From: Nitrospiria bacterium
Lineage (GTDB): Bacteria; Nitrospirota; UBA9217
Direction: 5' to 3'
Length of the DNA: 60,205 nucleotides
NCBI GenBank assembly: GCA_919902495.1
Contig: CAKKRC010000014.1
Span: forward strand, 1 to 60,205
Shown: in pieces, positions 58,781 through 60,205 of the stretch
Numbering within the stretch: position 1 is the stretch's first letter
How the letters are laid out: every line of letters starts with the position of its first letter
Position numbers and translations under genes: made by a program
The notes under the pieces: generated by a model
Told to the model about the DNA's origin: nothing
What the model saw: the letters and a program-made list of their open reading frames with translations, nothing else
Databases searched by the model: none

Positions 58781-59854
58781 CTACTTCGGCGGTGAAGGGG
58801 TCAAATATTTCTTATATTCTTCGGGATTTGCTTTTATCCATTTATCGCTGAAATACTGATACACGCAAACCCGGTTATTCAACGCATCGACCACATAGAT
58901 CCTGTCATTTTCGTCGATATACATCCCCGCCGGGGACTGGAAGAAGCCGCCTGCCTTTCCAAAGCTGCCGAAAAAGATCAGAAGTCGGCCTGTCTCATCG
59001 AACACCTGAATGTTGGAAAAACCCGCGTCAGCTACGTAGATATTCCCGTCGCTGTCCACCGCAATGCCCTTCGGCCGGGAAAAGTTCCCCGGTATATCTC
59101 CAACCTCGCCGAACTTTCTCAGGAACTTGCCGTCCTTGTCAAATACCTGGACCCTGAAGTTCTGGGTATCGGCAATGGCGATATTCCCGTTCCTCCTGTC
59201 CACCGCGACATTCGTGGGATAGTACAGTTCGCCCTCCTTAATGCCGACCGTACCAAAGCGGAGCAGTTTCTGTCCGCTGAGCGAGAAGACCGTCACCCCA
59301 TGCCCGAAGCTGTCGGCAACATACAGGCGGGACAGGCTCTCGTTGATAGCAAGCCCGGCAGGCCGCTGAAAGTCCTCGGAGGAGCCGAACGACGTCTTAT
59401 GGGTTCCCTTTTCATCGAACACATGGATCTTTTTTTGATCGGAATCAGCAACATAGACAGTTCCGTTCTTTGCGGCGGCAATGCCGGTGGGAAGCCCGAA
59501 CCTGAATAACGGCTGCTCGCCCAGCATCGCTACCTTGCGCTCTTTCGGATTTATCACTGCCACACCCGGCGCATTTCCTGCCAACGTCACATAGATGCTG
59601 TCTCCAGTGGTCGCAACACCATAGGGTTTTATCATTGACCGGACCCTTGGGACACCAAACAATTTATCGAAAAAAGAAACCTGCTGAAAATCAGGTTCCC
59701 CATAATAACTCATCAAATACGCGATGCGGGGATCGTTTGGCAGTTCAGGATAGAGTATCACGGATTCCTGGCGAATTTTGGCGGGCGCGCAGGCGAACAG
59801 CATTAATGCCGAGATTACCATCGTCATCTGATAAAGCACTCTTTTCTGTAGCAT
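58781..59854 (-). CDS. NHL-repeat beta-propeller lipoprotein
   Basis: The 357 residues begin with a lipoprotein signal peptide (lipobox LFAC, Cys22). They carry five or six NHL repeats, such as RPAGLAINESLSRLYVADS, YPTNVAVDRRNGNIAIADT, RPKGIAVDSDGNIYVADA and SPAGMYIDENDRIYVVDA, forming a propeller. The ATG at 59854 follows GGAGTG. It heads the three-gene NHL-PPIase-barrel unit. Such propellers occur beside outer-membrane electron conduits, but no cytochrome is in the window. Confidence 0.92.
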   Translation of the reverse strand: MLQKRVLYQMTMVISALMLFACAPAKIRQESVILYPELPNDPRIAYLMSYYGEPDFQQVSFFDKLFGVPRVRSMIKPYGVATTGDSIYVTLAGNAPGVAVINPKERKVAMLGEQPLFRFGLPTGIAAAKNGTVYVADSDQKKIHVFDEKGTHKTSFGSSEDFQRPAGLAINESLSRLYVADSFGHGVTVFSLSGQKLLRFGTVGIKEGELYYPTNVAVDRRNGNIAIADTQNFRVQVFDKDGKFLRKFGEVGDIPGNFSRPKGIAVDSDGNIYVADAGFSNIQVFDETGRLLIFFGSFGKAGGFFQSPAGMYIDENDRIYVVDALNNRVCVYQYFSDKWIKANPEEYKKYLTPSPPK

Positions 59855-60151
59855 CGCTTCACTCCGTATAGGTCGAATTACGTCAGCACTATCCAGGTCT
59901 CTGCCACTGGGATTTTCCGGCTTGCAGGCAAGCACAAGCGTGCTGGCGCTGTCCGCGAAAACTCCTGATGTAGGTAAGTGATAGATATTACATCAGACAG
60001 GAGAAGTAAGTCAATTACAATGACAAAAATGTTGATGGCAGCACGAACCTGCTAGAGCAAGATATGAACACTGGACCGAAATGTTGGACGTGCATCTCGC
60101 GTGCCGAGCTTTTACCGGCACACCTGCTCGACTGAGTCAATAAATAATATG
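59855..60151. other. Region between the NHL operon and the group II intron
   Basis: No gene is supported. CTCCTGATGTA (59962-59972) and TACATCAGACAGGAG (59989-60003) form an imperfect inverted repeat that may be an operator or hairpin ahead of the NHL operon. Confidence 0.5.
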
Positions 60152-60205
60152 ATCGGGTAGGAGGCGGGGTCGCCCCCGCCGTCCTCCCACACCACCGTAC
60201 GTGCC
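60152..60205 (-). mobile_element. 3' end of a group II intron (clipped by window edge)
   Basis: Read on the minus strand, the segment begins GCACGTACGGTGGTG, the 3' strand of a domain V, then GTGGGAGGACGGCGGGGGCG with its partner CCCCGCCTCC, a domain VI hairpin, and ends CTACCCGAT. An unpaired A lies seven bases from the end, where the branch point is expected. These features are typical of bacterial group II introns. The reverse transcriptase, if present, lies beyond 60205. Confidence 0.7.

Overview
This 60.2 kb window is one continuous stretch of chromosome from a Gram-negative (diderm) bacterium. LptA, LptB and LptC, two outer-membrane barrel candidates, a periplasmic lytic transglycosylase lipoprotein and SecD/SecF/YajC all point that way. 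The base composition is GC-rich. The gene set fits a Desulfobacterota (deltaproteobacterial) or Nitrospirota lineage: RpoN, HPr kinase, RapZ and PtsN beside a mannose-type PTS, a minimal isc operon with TusA, CbiMQO, and several diguanylate cyclases. This placement is inference, since no rRNA or tRNA gene is present to fix it.

Layout. 0.1-4.8 kb (minus strand): a complete mannose-family PTS (EI, HPr, IID, IIC, IIB, IIA). 5.1-11.7 kb (minus): rapZ, hprK, ptsN, hpf, rpoN, lptB, lptA, lptC, the classic RpoN neighbourhood. 12-16.7 kb: a c-type-heme-motif diguanylate cyclase, a secreted barrel candidate, a HerA/DUF853 ATPase and a small exported protein. 16.7-17.5 kb: vapBC. 17.7-27.2 kb: orphan GAF-PAS sensor, CbiO/Q/M metal uptake, PAS-GGDEF, lytic transglycosylase, YkgJ protein. 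27.2-27.9 kb: higBA. 28-34.1 kb (minus): argS, tgt, yajC, secD, secF. 34.3-39.8 kb: SpoU methyltransferase, a YdjM-type hydrolase, an unrecognised membrane operon with pilin-like ectodomains, coaD, rsmD. 39.9-42.5 kb: NfeD protease, slipin, ferredoxin. 42.6-46.8 kb: MscS, then iscR-iscS-iscU-tusA (minus) and a bifunctional nuclease. 47-55 kb: UbiX, MFS, 7TM-GAF, aspartate aminotransferase, OmpA-like protein, GAF-GGDEF, glycosyltransferase. 55.5-59.9 kb (minus): NHL lipoprotein, PPIase and a large lower-GC barrel. The right edge clips the 3' end of a group II intron.

Carbon/nitrogen PTS signalling has its full relay here: EI phosphorylates HPr on His15, HprK targets Ser46, and Man-IIA/IIB and PtsN are outputs. 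Three GGDEF proteins feed c-di-GMP, and no EAL or HD-GYP partner is present. The isc operon has a near-consensus IscR type-1 site over its promoter, so Fe-S autoregulation is likely.

The main oddities are these. IscS has Gln instead of Lys at the PLP Schiff-base position. RapZ has Arg for the P-loop Lys. The small ferredoxin has Asp replacing one cluster-I Cys. Nearly every long intergenic gap carries a palindrome built from short repeated words, several of which end at or overlap stop codons. Related repeats bracket the PTS operon, vapBC and ubiX. The higBA promoter lies inside a perfect inverted repeat and implies a leaderless start.
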